From the NCBI GenBank assembly GCA_011799875.1, contig CM022302.1, positions 186,426,942 through 186,490,941 of the forward strand: a stretch of DNA of 64,000 nucleotides, written 5' to 3'. The translations under genes were made by a program, and so were the position numbers. Numbering within the stretch: position 1 is the stretch's first letter; each line of letters begins with the position of its first letter. The notes below the pieces were generated by a model. The model was not told the origin of the DNA and made no database searches. It saw only the letters and a program-made list of their open reading frames with translations. Origin of the DNA: Thinopyrum elongatum (Eukaryota; Streptophyta; Magnoliopsida; Poales; Poaceae). Shown piece after piece: positions 33,133 to 44,279 of the stretch.

Positions 33133-33970
33133 TGTCGGTGCACGACACCTATGGGATCCCAAGAGACCCCTTTACGATTCGGCGGGGGGAGAGGTATACG
33201 CAAAGAGCAGAACCAGTGATCGACGCGTGAGGTTTTTACCCAGGTTCGGGCCGCTGATCAGCGTAAAACCCTACTCCTGCTTTGTGTTCTTATTGATGTT
33301 CTTGAGCCCAGCCTTCAGGAGCGCTCGCAATGAACAGTACGTTCAAAGAGCAGCTACGCATGCAGAATGGGCCAGAAGTTCTCCTCCTCTGTAGCAGTTG
33401 CCTTGGGCCTCCTTTTATATGTTCAAAGGGGTCTCCATAGTGGCAAAATGTACATACACTGAGGTGTAAAGTAGCTACAGGGTATCATACCTAACCCCTG
33501 ACGGATTAGGACAAGCGCATTTAATGCACCGTGAGGTGTCCGTTTAGGTGTCCTCACTTTCTTGGGGATGGAAAAAGGGGCCATCCCATCAGCACCGCTT
33601 AAGCTCTCCTCCACTGGCATGCCGCCACGCATCCATGGAAGGAGCCAGAATGTCAGACTCGTTACTGTGCTGAAGCGGTGGCACAGTGGCAGAATCTCGC
33701 CGGGCGCCGAGTCTTGCCGGGCGCCAAGCCTTGCCGGACGCCAAGCCTTGCCGGACGCCAAAGGCTACCCCGGCAAGGCTCTTGCCAGGGAGGCTGGCCT
33801 TCGGATTTCAGTCCTTATTAACTCCAGATCCTTTGGTCTCTGACTTGATGATTTCCTTGATGGCTTGAATCGACCTCGAGCTGATCTCGGCAAGCCTTGC
33901 CGCGAGGACGGCTACAACTGCTAGTGCACAAGTACGGGGTACTAGTGGCCCAATACTTAGTACACCGACA
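33133..33970 (-). repeat. 5' LTR of the Tat element (838 bp)
   Basis: Pairs with 20704-21540. Nine substitutions and one single-base indel were counted by eye. A minus-strand TATA box ATATAAAAGG lies at 33411-33420, correctly oriented for gag-pol. Confidence 0.95.
33411..33420 (-). promoter_or_regulatory. LTR TATA box of the Tat element
   Basis: ATATAAAAGG on the minus strand inside the 5' LTR, about 370 bases before gag. Confidence 0.65.
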
Positions 33971-33975
33971 ATGAC
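33971..33975. repeat. Right target duplication of the nested Tat element (ATGAC)
   Basis: Identical to 20699-20703. Confidence 0.95.
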
Positions 33976-35882
33976 ACTGCTACCGATTCATGAAGAAAAT
34001 ATGGAACTAATAAATGCCAATCAAGAATCTTCTTCGGAAAGTGAAGGAGAAATCCTCTCACACTATGGCAGCTCACAAGAAGAAGTAGAAGAAGATGTCG
34101 AGAACCAACACACCATCACAAGAGAATTGGAAATGCTCACACAACGGCTAAGTGATCTCAGAAGACAGAACTTGTATCTTGTGAATGATGATGAAGATGA
34201 CATGCCTGTTTCATCAATGATAGCTACCTCCGAAAGAAATGAAGTGCTTCAAGTGCAAACAATTCGGTCATGTCATAGCTGATTGTCCTGGCTGGGATAG
34301 CATGCCGAGCAAAAGATGGAAACACCATCACGACAATGGATTCACTAGGGTTAATCGTCATACTAAGCTATCGAAGACAAATGAATCTTCCTCATCTTCT
34401 TCAACGAGACTAGTCACTGACGTAAAAGCCAGAGCTACTGTCGAATCAAATATGAGAAAGATATCACAGCTAAACAGAGTATGTACTGAAATGACTATGG
34501 ATTCGGAAGATGACACATCCGAATCAGACTCTGAAGAAGAAGAGCTTAACAGAAGGATTGGGAGAAGCAATGCATATGTTGCCATTGAATCATCAAAGAA
34601 ATCCTATGAATCAAGCACTAACGACAATATCTCAAGTGATGATGAACCAATCGCTTTCTGTCTCATGGCAAAATCATCAAAGGACCAGGTATCTGCAAAA
34701 CACCAAAGATCCATGAACGAATACTCTCTTGAATATATTTCCTATGCCAAGCTGGTCAAGATTGCAAAATCCCAACATGATGAACATGAAATGCTTGAGA
34801 GAAATCTCAGGAAAACCGAAGGATTACTCGTCGAAGAGATGGAGAAGAATCAAAAGTTGATCGAAGAGCAAGATGCTTTTTCATCAACTGTTGATGATCT
34901 TACCAATCGATATGATTTGCTTACAGTTGACTACGAGAGTTTATCAGATGAACTCCTTAACAAGAATCAAGAACCCGTGTCACTGAAAGAATCTCCTAAC
35001 AAGCTGGTGTTAGAGAAAGTTTCTCTCTTCGCCGAGCAATTTGTTCGATTTCCTGATGATTTTGTACCTCCATGCTTAAAATGTCTAGAACGTAGCAATG
35101 CTGATTCTCATGCTGAAACTTCTAATACTATTGTAGAGAATATTGCTACTACTGAAATTGGTACTACTAACCCTTCTTCTGAGGATTTTGTTGCTATTAC
35201 TGAAGAAAATTCCAGGTTAAAGGGCTTACTTGAGACTGGAATGCTAAGGAGCTTAAAAGGGCATCAAACCTTATGTGATGTGCTCAAGAAGTCCATACTG
35301 CACAAAAACCCACAGAAGGAAGGATTAGGTTTTGAAAAGAAACTCAATGTGGACAGATCCTATTGGACTCCCGAGCAGTATCCTCGAACGACTTGGGTTC
35401 GTGCAAAGAGTAAAACCCTCGAACCTGAAACTCTAACTAGTTATCATTCACCCATTCCTGTTGATGCTGACGAGTCTGATGATTCAAATTACAAAATCTT
35501 CAAACAACAGAATGGTGAGGTTTTCGCTCGATATGTTGGAACTAACTGTAGGACAGGTTCACCCAAGAAGCAAATCTGGGTAAAGAAGTGCATTGTTGAA
35601 AATTTGTCTGTCACTGCTAACCTGAATGTGTAGGATAACTTTCGACAAAGAAACAGATCTTTCATGAATGATTATCAGCCTAATCTGCGTCTGAAGGAGT
35701 ACATGCGTACCTCATCAAATCATTACATTCATTTATATGGAAATAATTTTAATGCATATTCTTATGATTATCATCAAAGTGCACAGGTGTCTTACAGGCC
35801 TCGCCGAAGGAATACTCCCACTTAGTCCAAGCAATTGAGATCCTCACCACCCACGCAAGAGTGGGTTGTGAAGAAGAACTAG
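33976..35882 (+). pseudogene. gag: Copia gag, C-terminal part (after the Tat insertion)
   Basis: Resumes the gag frame of 20171-20703. An acidic Glu/Ser-rich stretch is followed by a frameshift near 34230, after which a CX2CX4HX4C zinc knuckle appears (34245-34286). The rest is an unusually long, Ser/Asp/Glu-rich tail with a coiled-coil section (about 34780-34990), reaching W-V-V-K-K-N at 35880, a typical end of this gag type. In-frame TAG codons lie at 35631-35633 and 35823-35825 before the terminal TAG at 35880-35882. The protein stops where protease and integrase would begin in a complete element, and no such domain follows. Confidence 0.85.
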
Positions 35883-36900
35883 TCCTCTCATGCAGGGAAT
35901 TCTCTCAGGGATATCTCACGTTTACCTTAAGCCCTGAGATCGATCATTGTTGGTGCTTAACTCTCTGTGTTTTCTTTCGATGTGTTTGTGTTTGTGTTTT
36001 CTTTCATTTGACTTTGCGTTCTGCCTCAGACTTTGTTTTCTCCTCAGTTCTTTCTTGTCATAAACATGCAACTTGATCTGAAGGAAATTTCAATCCGACA
36101 TCCTTGGTCGCGAATGAAATCCACTTTGAAATTTCATCTGTTTGGCGCTTGCGCTTCCTCAAAACCTTTGGCATTTTGTTCAGTTACCGAGATTTTCACA
36201 GGAAACGGCCGACACGTGCCCACGATCTCATGTTTGTAATCTCGTCCGTGGAATGTGGAATGTCTCGTGCTTTTTGGCCGTGGATCTCGGAGGAGGCGGT
36301 TTCGCCCTTGGGCTATATAAACCCCCTCCACAGGCGTCTTCCTCCTTTGTTCTTTGTTTGGCCTCATACCTCTCCTCTTGCTCTCCTCCTGAGCCCGAGC
36401 TCGAAGCAGCATCGATGTCGTGCTTCGCCGTGCAACTCCGGTGAAGCTCCGCCACCGTTGGTCGTGCCAGTGTGGTACTTCTTCTCTCCCGCGCGGCCGT
36501 AGGTGATCAGTACTGCCAAGTTAGGTCATACATATCTGGAACTAGCCCTGTCCCTCTTCTGTTCAAGGGTTGTTCGTCCCGTTGCCATTTCTTCTGCTTT
36601 ATTTTCTTGCGGTGGATCTTTAGGCTTCACTAAGTTGTGACTAGTACGGTTTGTAGATGCTCCTCGTGCCAGTCTGTGTGGATCTAGGGTTGATGTGTTA
36701 TACATCGAAAGATTAGAGGAGTTGTTACTCTGTCTTATGGCATATTGCAATTCTCTCTACGATATCTTCCAAAGTATGTGCCATGAACTCCTTTGCTGCT
36801 TCCGGAAATTATCTGTTTTGAGTCAAAAAAATGCTTCTGTGCATGTTTATGACCTCTTCTTGTTTTTCCTCACTTTGTTGATTTTCTCTCAGGAGTGGTC
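35883..36900 (+). promoter_or_regulatory. Internal promoter-like leader of the envelope-like ORF
   Basis: A plant-like core promoter lies between gag and the envelope-like ORF: CTATATAA at 36313-36320, then a CT- and GC-rich leader to about 36500, then a probable intron from a GT at 36499 or 36503 to TTCTCTCAG at 36892, eight bases before the ATG at 36901. The same order (TATA, GC-rich leader, intron, ATG a few bases after the acceptor) is seen in the other Copia element at 62216-62822. The 35883-36300 part has no ORF; no pol remnant is visible. Confidence 0.6.
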
Positions 36901-39900
36901 ATGGCTCATAGCTCGGAAGAACAGTCTAGGTCCGAGGAAGAAATCCCTCCGATGCCACGTATGGCTGAGAAGGCAAAGGTGGCTGAAAGAAAATCAGCTA
37001 AGCCGCCAAAAGTGCCAAAGAAGAAATCTGAGTCAGAATCTGCTGAAGAAGAAGATGATATTCCCTCATCTCACAATCAGTCAAAGGACGAGCAAGTCAC
37101 CGATTCCAAGACCCTGTCCTCTGATGGAAATCCCAAGAAGGGTGGTCGCAGAAGAGAGAGGAATACTGTGGCAGAGATGTCTGATCCCGAAACCTACAAA
37201 ACTCCAGCTGGAGTTGAAACTGCCACTGAAAGAAATAACAGGCTACAGAAGATGCGCCATTATTGGGCTAAGAAGTGGTTCAACTATGAGAACGTCCGAA
37301 GGAAATACTAGATCATCTTTGCATTCACCCCTCCGTGGAATGACTGCATCGCAGAGGGCTGCCTAGGTCAAGATGATGAAAAAGTTAGGCCAGCTCCTCC
37401 GCCAAATGCTCATGCTGATTCACTAAAGACAACTACTGATTTCCCCGAGGAGGTGGAAAAGAGAGCAAAGGCCAAGACCAAGCGTGAAGCCAAGGCCTCG
37501 AAGAAGAATAAGATGGAACAAAGGAATGTTGAGTTAACTCAACAAGATGTGCAAGAAAAGAAGGAAAGGGCCTCTGCCCGAAAGGAAAAGAAGAAGAGGA
37601 AGTCTGTTTCCCCTCGAGCTTCGAAGAAGAAATCTGTTGCCAGAAAGTCAAGGAAGGCAGCATCTGCCTCATCTGATGATTCTTCCGATGATAATGTTGG
37701 TGAAGATATTCCCATGTATGATCAACGTGCTTTGCTTGACAAGCCGTATCAAACACCTTCTCCAGCAAAAGTTTCACCCCCGCTGAGATCGTCACCAAGG
37801 CTTGCTACTGCGGCATCAGATAAACCTTCGGGCTCTGCTACCCCTACGGCGAAGAGAAAGTTGTTGCCTGATGAAAAAGTTGTTGCTGCTGCCAAGAAGG
37901 CCAAGACATATGTTCCTGCTTCCACAGAGGAACAGAAATATGACTTTGATTTTATCTTTGACATCATTGAAGGTGCTTCTTATGATGCAAATCCATCTGA
38001 TCTGAGCAGCTTGGGTCTGCCTGAAGATGTTACCAAGATGGTAGCAAAGCACTTCACAGAGCTAAGAGAAATCACCAAGGAACTAAACCAGGCTGTCAAG
38101 GACAAGAAACTCCTTGAGCAAATGAGGAAGGATGCCAAAACTGAGTCTGAAAGAAAAGACGTGAACAAGGGGATTCTTGAGATTACCAAAGCCCTCACTA
38201 TTATGAGGAACAACAAGATTGAGTGGCACTCCAAGATGAAGATGGATGTTTCTCAGCTTTGTGATCGAAGAAATTACGTGATTACACATCAAGAAGATCT
38301 TGCTCGATGAAGAGAAAGAGAAGAGAAGCGCCAGAAAGCATAGGCAAGAGCCAACAAGCAGAAGGCTATCAAGGATCGTCGTATCCAATCTATCACAACA
38401 GATGCTCCTATTGATACAAGTGCTCCTCTGCAGCAGATACCACCATCCCCTCATCTTGAGGAAGAAACCAAGCAACATGCAGAGCCTGCGGTAGTTATCA
38501 TTCCTACCTCAGTTGCGCAAGAATCAGATGTGATGGATATCTTTGTGAACAATCTTGTCGATGAGAATTTCATACCCGAGCAGCAAGCCCCTGAAGAAAA
38601 AGTTGACGAAGAGATTGAGATGGAGAAGGCAGTTTCATCACCTTTGAAGGAAAGACTACTTGAGCCCTCTGGATCCATCAAGGAGGGTGATAAAGTTGTG
38701 GGGGAGCAAGTTGCTTCCCGAGGAAATACTACCCCGGTCTCCTCATCTGGTGCCCCTACCCAGATGGAGGTTGATCTCGCTCCTGGTTCTTTGCCTTCTC
38801 AGCCAGAACAGGAAGAAAAGGAAGATGAAGAGCCCATGGCTCACGAAGATGTTGCTCAGGCAGTTGTACCACCAATGTTGCCACAGCAAGATGTACCACC
38901 AATATTGCCACAGTAGACAGAAGAAGTTATCGTGCCTCCTACTATTGTGAGTTCACCGAAAGAAAAGGCCCTAGTTCCTGAGAATGAGAAAGCCGCTGAA
39001 GGAGTTCCAGCGAAGGAAATTGAAGGACAGACTAGTGCTCCCATGCCATTAGCTCCAGAGAAAGCTAAAAGGCCTCTTGCTCCATTAAAGCCAATCGATG
39101 AAAATGTGCCAACGTCTGATGATCTTCAGCCGATGGAAATTAGTGATGAAGAAAACCAAAAAAATTCCTAGGAATCAGCTCCGCTATTTCCAGCTGAGTA
39201 CGGCTCCAATGGCCCTGCATTCAACCAACAGCTTCAATTTGCGAAGCTTGCATTCTTTGGGGTCAGCCCTTACGAAGGAGAAAGGACATCTCTGTCACCG
39301 AGGTTTTGGACTGAAGAACAAGCTGTCTATTATGCTCGGATATTGTTTGGCAAGAACAGGATTTTCACTCATAAGATATTGGACTTCGCTCAGCTCGAAG
39401 ATATGCCATGTTTCCTCCATGCAATCAAACATATTGAACATGCTCTCCTGAAAGGTTTCATGCGCTTCAATCATGGCTGGAATAGAGAACTTATTCTTCA
39501 ATTCTTTGCCACACTATATATCTCAGGAGATCTTGGAAACACCTCATCCTAGACTCTTGAATGGATGACTAGCAGAGAAAGGATCAAATGTTCGGAAGAT
39601 CATTTTCTGGCCTTGATAAATCTTCCTCGATGTGAGTTTGAGAAGAATAGAGAGCACATGATGCATTTCTGGGATGTGTCCGATGCACAACTTCACATTC
39701 TGATGGATCCCACCATGGTTGGTGATGAATGCATTGATGTTGATCCGAAGAAGTTGGCCTATGATAACAAAGTGCTATTTCACATTCTGTGCAATACTCT
39801 CACGCCAACGAACAGACCGAATTCCATCAAAGGCATTGTGGGAAATGCACTTTTGGCCATGTCTCAAGGAATTAAGTTTGATATTCCTGACCTATTCATT

Positions 39901-40665
39901 CGGAACCTTGCATGTGCAGCTGACAGCCCTCAGTCATTGAAGCCTTATGCTCCGTGGATCATGTTTGCAATCGAGCACCTCACCAATGAGAAAATCTTCT
40001 GGGCTTATATTCTGAAGGTATTCATGCCACCAGTTCGTGACACTCTATGCATTGTGAAGAATATTGGAAAAGGGAAGGAACCTGTTGATACTGCTGCAAA
40101 TGCGTCTGCATCTAAAAATGCACCAAAGATCAAGAAAGCCAGGGTTGTAATCCCTCATGAAGAAAATCCATCTCTTTATGAGATCTACATTCGCACTAAG
40201 CAGGCACTTGAAAGCCATATTAAGCTTGATAGAAAGGAAAAGCTGGAATTGATGACTGAGCTGAATTTGCTTCATAATCATACTCGCCAAATTCTTCTGC
40301 ATGAGAAGGAAGCAAAGAGTTGCTCATGGACTCTGTTAAGGAAGCATTACTCTCAAAATGATTTAGCCAAAAAGGGCCTCATGATGGAGTATAACTATCT
40401 GGACTTACTCGCTGTTCCTCGTGTCCGAAGGCAAACTCCAGTTCTCCCATAGCGTTCTGCTTCAATGGACCTGTTGTTTGTAGGCCATGATGATGAAATT
40501 GCAGATACAGCTGGTACTCTTATCTTCAAGCCAGATGTTCATCGCTCCAAGTCATCCAGCACTCAGACTGCCACTCCTGCTTCTGCCTCGACCGTTCCTC
40601 ACTCTTCGGACTCGGAGTCGTCGAGTGGTTTTAATTCTGATTCTAAGGATTCTCCCATGGAGTAG
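36901..40665 (+). pseudogene. Envelope-like ORF of the pol-less Copia element (seven in-frame stops)
   Basis: One frame of 1254 codons with no frameshift but internal stops at 37309 (TAG), 38308 (TGA), 38341, 38914, 39169, 39550 and 40450 (all TAG). The first two thirds are charged and low in complexity: Lys/Glu/Ser-rich with many K-K-K and S-S-D-D patches, then Pro/Glu/Val-rich. The last third is a folded-looking region (about 39270-40140) with R-F-W-T, L-I-L-Q-F-F-A-T-L, L-P-R-C-E-F and K-P-Y-A-P-W-I motifs, followed by a helical segment and a Ser/Thr tail. The same region is at 58512-59880 in the other Copia element. SIRE-type elements carry such an ORF in the position of a viral env, but I see no signal peptide or clear membrane anchor. 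The folded part may resemble plant 'putative transposon protein' domains; that is a guess. Confidence 0.78.
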
Positions 40666-41652
40666 TTCCTCGCATGTCTTCTCATTCCTTTTTGACACTT
40701 GTTGACAAAAAGGGGGATAATTACATCGAGTGATAGTTTATCGGGGTTCTTGCAGGGTGTTTTCATTCACATTTTGGATTTCCCTCAAACAATTTGCTTC
40801 ATGAACTTATCGCACCACTTGTGGTGTTGAAGAACTCGGTCGTCATGTAACGTTAATAACCCCCTGCCTGCAATATTATTTGCTTCATTCTATCTGTTTG
40901 CAGGTACCATTGAATGTGTTTTTCCCATGAATGATTATCTTTGATAATTATCTATCCCACAGGAAACATAATTACTTCTCAAGAAGAACAGGAAATCATC
41001 AAGGGGGAGAAGTACTTCGAGTACTAAATGAAGTATAGCTCCTGTGGTTGGATATGTGTTGATTGTTATCCTTCATTATCTAACCTTGCAGGAAGAGATT
41101 GTCAGTCTAAGCTTTTATGCCTTAGGTTGTGAAGGTCATATGACTCATTGACAAAGTGTTTTCCCTCGCAATTATCTCATTATCTTCTGTAGGAAAGGAA
41201 AACCACATCTGAAGTATATCCACTCCGAGCAATATTTTCTTACTGTTTTCTTGCTTTGATCGTATCGAATATCTAACATGCAGGAAAACTACATATCATG
41301 TGGACTCAAATTGTGCTTTGAGAAAACCTTCATGCTATATCCTTAGTCACTAATCTTTCAAAAGCTTATCTTGAAACTAATTCTCTTCGAAGATTTTGCG
41401 ATAGGAATCACCTCAGACACCGTCGAGTGCATTGAAAGAAGTCTAGCATCAAATCATAAATAGATGCGACTTATCTGAAGAATAATCTCGCCTCCCTCCG
41501 GTTCTTCATGCTCTGAAGCATATTTCAAGGGGGAGAATAATTTCTATTCGTAATTATCTCTCGTCTTTCATTATTCTTCACATAACATTCCATTCTTCAT
41601 CTATCCTTCCATGTGATCTGTTTTGTCAACAATCGTCCAAAAAGGGAGAGAT
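40666..41652 (+). other. 3' region of the Copia element with four polypurine tracts
   Basis: Purine runs occur at 40706-40720 (ACAAAAAGGGGGATAA), 41001-41012 (AAGGGGGAGAAG), 41526-41540 (CAAGGGGGAGAATAA) and 41637-41651 (CCAAAAAGGGAGAGA), the last directly before the 3' LTR. The last is the normal primer for plus-strand DNA; the first lies 40 bases after the envelope-like stop. No ORF. Confidence 0.75.
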
Positions 41653-43267
41653 TGTTGCTGCAATATCTGCCTACCTTGTATTTTGGAGATTGTTGACAGA
41701 AATAGGTATGGACTAATTTGTTTGCTAGTGTATACAGAGAGAAAATGTTCATACACAAGCGAAGAGAATGTTGTCTCCGGTGCTCAGTTCGAGGAACTTC
41801 ACTGAAGTATATCTGCGATGCAGAGAAGAACGAGCTATATTTCTTGAAGTCATATGGTCGAGAAGATTGATGTGAAGAAATCGACCCCTCGAAGCTTTAC
41901 TGCTGAAGCAAAGCTTCTTGATTCGGTACTATCGTCCGAAGAAATTGACTGCAGCGACGGAAGTCGAAGACAAAGTGAAGATGTAGTATTCATTTCGTTG
42001 TTCTTCTTTCATTCTTTTGAGTCATAGGACCTCCTTACTATTAAGAGGGGTATAGGTTCTCGATGCTTAGATCCACTGTGATGCTTAGCCAAAACCCATG
42101 AAAGTTGCGAGAGAAATCTCTTTGTGCTCCAAGCAAATACTTGTCAGCAAGAGACTATGATCTTCTTTGCTGCGAGAGATTTGTCTTAGACCGAGGAGTT
42201 AGCGTTACTTGCTCCGCAAGCAATGTTACTATTGTGCTCGAATCCGACTGTTGGACTCGTGTCACTCGGCCGTTGGTGGATCCCGATGTCTAATTTGGTC
42301 ATTTCCCATTAGGGAAGGCTATGGCTATAAATAGCCTCCCCGCTCCAACATTGTCCGTTGGCTGCTCCGCTTGAGATTTCTGAGAAGATTGATTTGAGCA
42401 ACCCCTCTCTGAGTGATTTGAGTTTAAGATCCACCGAGAGAAAAATCAAGAGCCCAAATTTAGACAGTGGTTTAGCATCACAATAGTTCTGAGTGAGAGT
42501 TATTGTACCTATTACTCTTGAGAGCTGCGCACTCTCTAGACGGATAGGTTTCGGCTTGAGTGTTGAAGAGTTGTTGTCTTCACCGAGCTAGATCTTCAGC
42601 AACCAAGAGTGATTGTGGTTCGTGAAGGTCGACTGAAGGTTTGAAGATCACCGACAAGGATCTACCATGAGTGAAATCAACCTGAGTCTGATTAGCTCTG
42701 CGTTGAAGGAGAATAGGGTGAAGAGAGTTTATCTTCCGTGTTAAGTCACAGCCCCTCCAACCAGACGTAGCCCTTTGGCAGAAGGGTGTACTGGTCTACC
42801 AAATCTCACTGTCACCATCGAGCACCAATGGTTCTATTTTCTTCACTGCATTACTTTCGGCAGTTATTATGTGTGCTCTATGATGATAGCTATCTGATTT
42901 GTTACCCTCTACTGCTTATCTTCAATCTATCTCTCGCAGAGTTCTTTGTCATTCATAGCCCTTATTGTTATTCTTCATAATTCTCATCATAGCTCTTCTA
43001 TAGTTTTGCTTCATGTTTTTAGTTCTGTTGGCATGTTGCATCACCATCGTCATCATCAAGCCTGTTGTATCCTATGCTCGAATCATTATTGCAGTTTATC
43101 TTGAAGAATTTGTTCCTCAGTAGCAAGCTTCATTGTACTCGTATCTACCGATCATTAATTCCGCTATTGTGTTTGGGTTCAGTTTCAACACTTTTGAAAG
43201 AAACTTTGAATCTCCCGTTCACCCCCCCCCCCCCCCCCCTCTAGTCGATATACTCTCGGTCCTAACA
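41653..43267 (+). repeat. 3' LTR of the pol-less Copia element
   Basis: Starts TGTTGCTGCAAT, ends GGTCCTAACA, 1615 bp. Pairs with 18512-20110. A run of 18 C at 43222-43239 replaces a run of 6. Confidence 0.93.
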
Positions 43268-44005
43268 GAGGTTGTTTTGCCGCCCATGGTTTATGAATTA
43301 TTTGGCGCCTGCCATTTCGGCCGAGGAGGGGGCGCGCTTGGATGAAGTTACAAACCTACCCTCGATGTACAACGGGCCAATTGATGTGTGTCGCGCATAG
43401 GCCGGTAATTTCGCGTCTCCCATTTATTTGCTCGGGTGAATTCGAGCGAGTAGAGGGTGTTTAGCAGTTCATTCAAATTTTGAAAGAACGAGCATCCACG
43501 TCTACCTTACCAAGTCAATTCGAATCAAATTTATTAGCTTGCCACTTCTTTTTTAGATGGTGAGATGATGCTCGGGACTAATGTGCTTTTACATGCTCGT
43601 TGCTAACGAATTACTATTTCACAAAAAGTTGACCCACTGAAAAACGAGAATCAAACCCAAAATGAAATATCTTGATTCAATGAAATAGTTCGTTCACTCG
43701 GTCAAAATTGTGGTCTAAATCCAAAATTAAACACCTCAATTGAGTAGCATGTTGTATTATAGTACTCCATGAACATGCTGAAAGTCAAATTAATGAACTT
43801 GTTTGATACGCATATCTCCGTTCATGTGTGGATTGCAAACATGATGTTCTCCAATTCAAATATTTGAATGCAAATTTATATTGAAACATGGTTTATATCA
43901 GTCTACGATGCATAAACATGACCTCCCCCTCTCCCGGACTCTTGTTCTCTCTCTAGCCGACAATCTTTGTTTCTATCGCACGCATACAAACACAAACCTT
44001 GTCGG

Positions 44006-44008
<3 letters not shown>
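43268..44008. other. Low-copy host DNA right of the Copia element
   Basis: Continues the minisatellite for about 80 bases, then becomes AT-rich. No transposon, ORF or RNA gene recognised. Confidence 0.6.

Positions 44009-44074
<66 letters not shown>
44009..44074. repeat. Compound (CT)n(TA)n microsatellite
   Basis: About 15 CT units at 44009-44038 followed by TA units to 44074, with one G interruption. Confidence 0.95.
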
Positions 44075-44242
44075 TGGTCTTTCTAGTTCGCATGCACACT
44101 CCATGTATAGGTCTCTCTGGCACACAATGTATGATTATCTAGTCCAAGCTAAATATCTAGGGTGCACTCATCATACACACACAAATTCCCTAGCTCGTTG
44201 TCCGTAACTCTCTCACGCACCATTCCGCTGTCTCGGGGCTCT

Positions 44243-44244
<2 letters not shown>

Positions 44245-44276
<32 letters not shown>
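44245..44276. repeat. (CT)16 microsatellite
   Basis: Sixteen uninterrupted CT units inside copy 1 of the 1 kb duplication; copy 2 has only a short CTATCTCTCTC at the same place. Confidence 0.95.

Positions 44277-44279
<3 letters not shown>

Larger units (their letters stand above)
20704..33970 (-). mobile_element. Nearly intact Tat-lineage (Retand-like) Gypsy element
   Basis: Complete element: LTRs 20704-21540 and 33133-33970, perfect ATGAC duplications, primer site, one gag-protease-RT-RNase H-second RNase H-integrase frame (33045-26695) with a single TAG, and a four-exon gene on the opposite strand (21947-25893) next to the 3' LTR. The second, archaeal-type RNase H and the antisense gene are hallmarks of the Tat group. 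LTRs differ by nine substitutions and one indel over 837 bases, about 0.4 My. It lies inside the gag of the older Copia element. Confidence 0.95.
18512..43267 (+). mobile_element. SIRE/Maximus-like Copia element: gag plus envelope-like ORF, no pol
   Basis: Plus-strand element with LTRs 18512-20110 and 41653-43267, a Met-type primer site, gag, a promoter-like leader, a long envelope-like reading frame and several polypurine tracts. Protease, integrase, RT and RNase H are missing between gag (ends 35882) and the envelope-like ORF (starts 36901). The nested Tat element 20704-33970 splits gag. Assignment to the SIRE/Maximus group rests on the envelope-like ORF shared with the element at 56461-64000, which ends in a Copia RNase H, and on similar LTR style (TATA word, shared CATAGGA and CTGGTCTACCAAATC words). 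LTR differences over the first 800 bases are about 46, roughly 2.3 My. Confidence 0.85.

Noticed and set aside
33010..33394. ORF of 203 codons crossing from gag into the LTR on the plus strand
   Set aside because: It spans the primer site and LTR border and its C-terminal part is the same as the ORF read from the other LTR at 20704-20965; an LTR artefact.
35883..36300. Remnant of protease or integrase after Copia gag
   Set aside because: No family motif in any plus-strand frame; the sequence passes directly into promoter-like DNA.
36901..40665. Stops in the envelope-like frame as programmed readthrough or as exon borders
   Set aside because: Seven stops at irregular spacing, no splice sites around them, and the homologous ORF has sense codons in the aligned C-terminal part.
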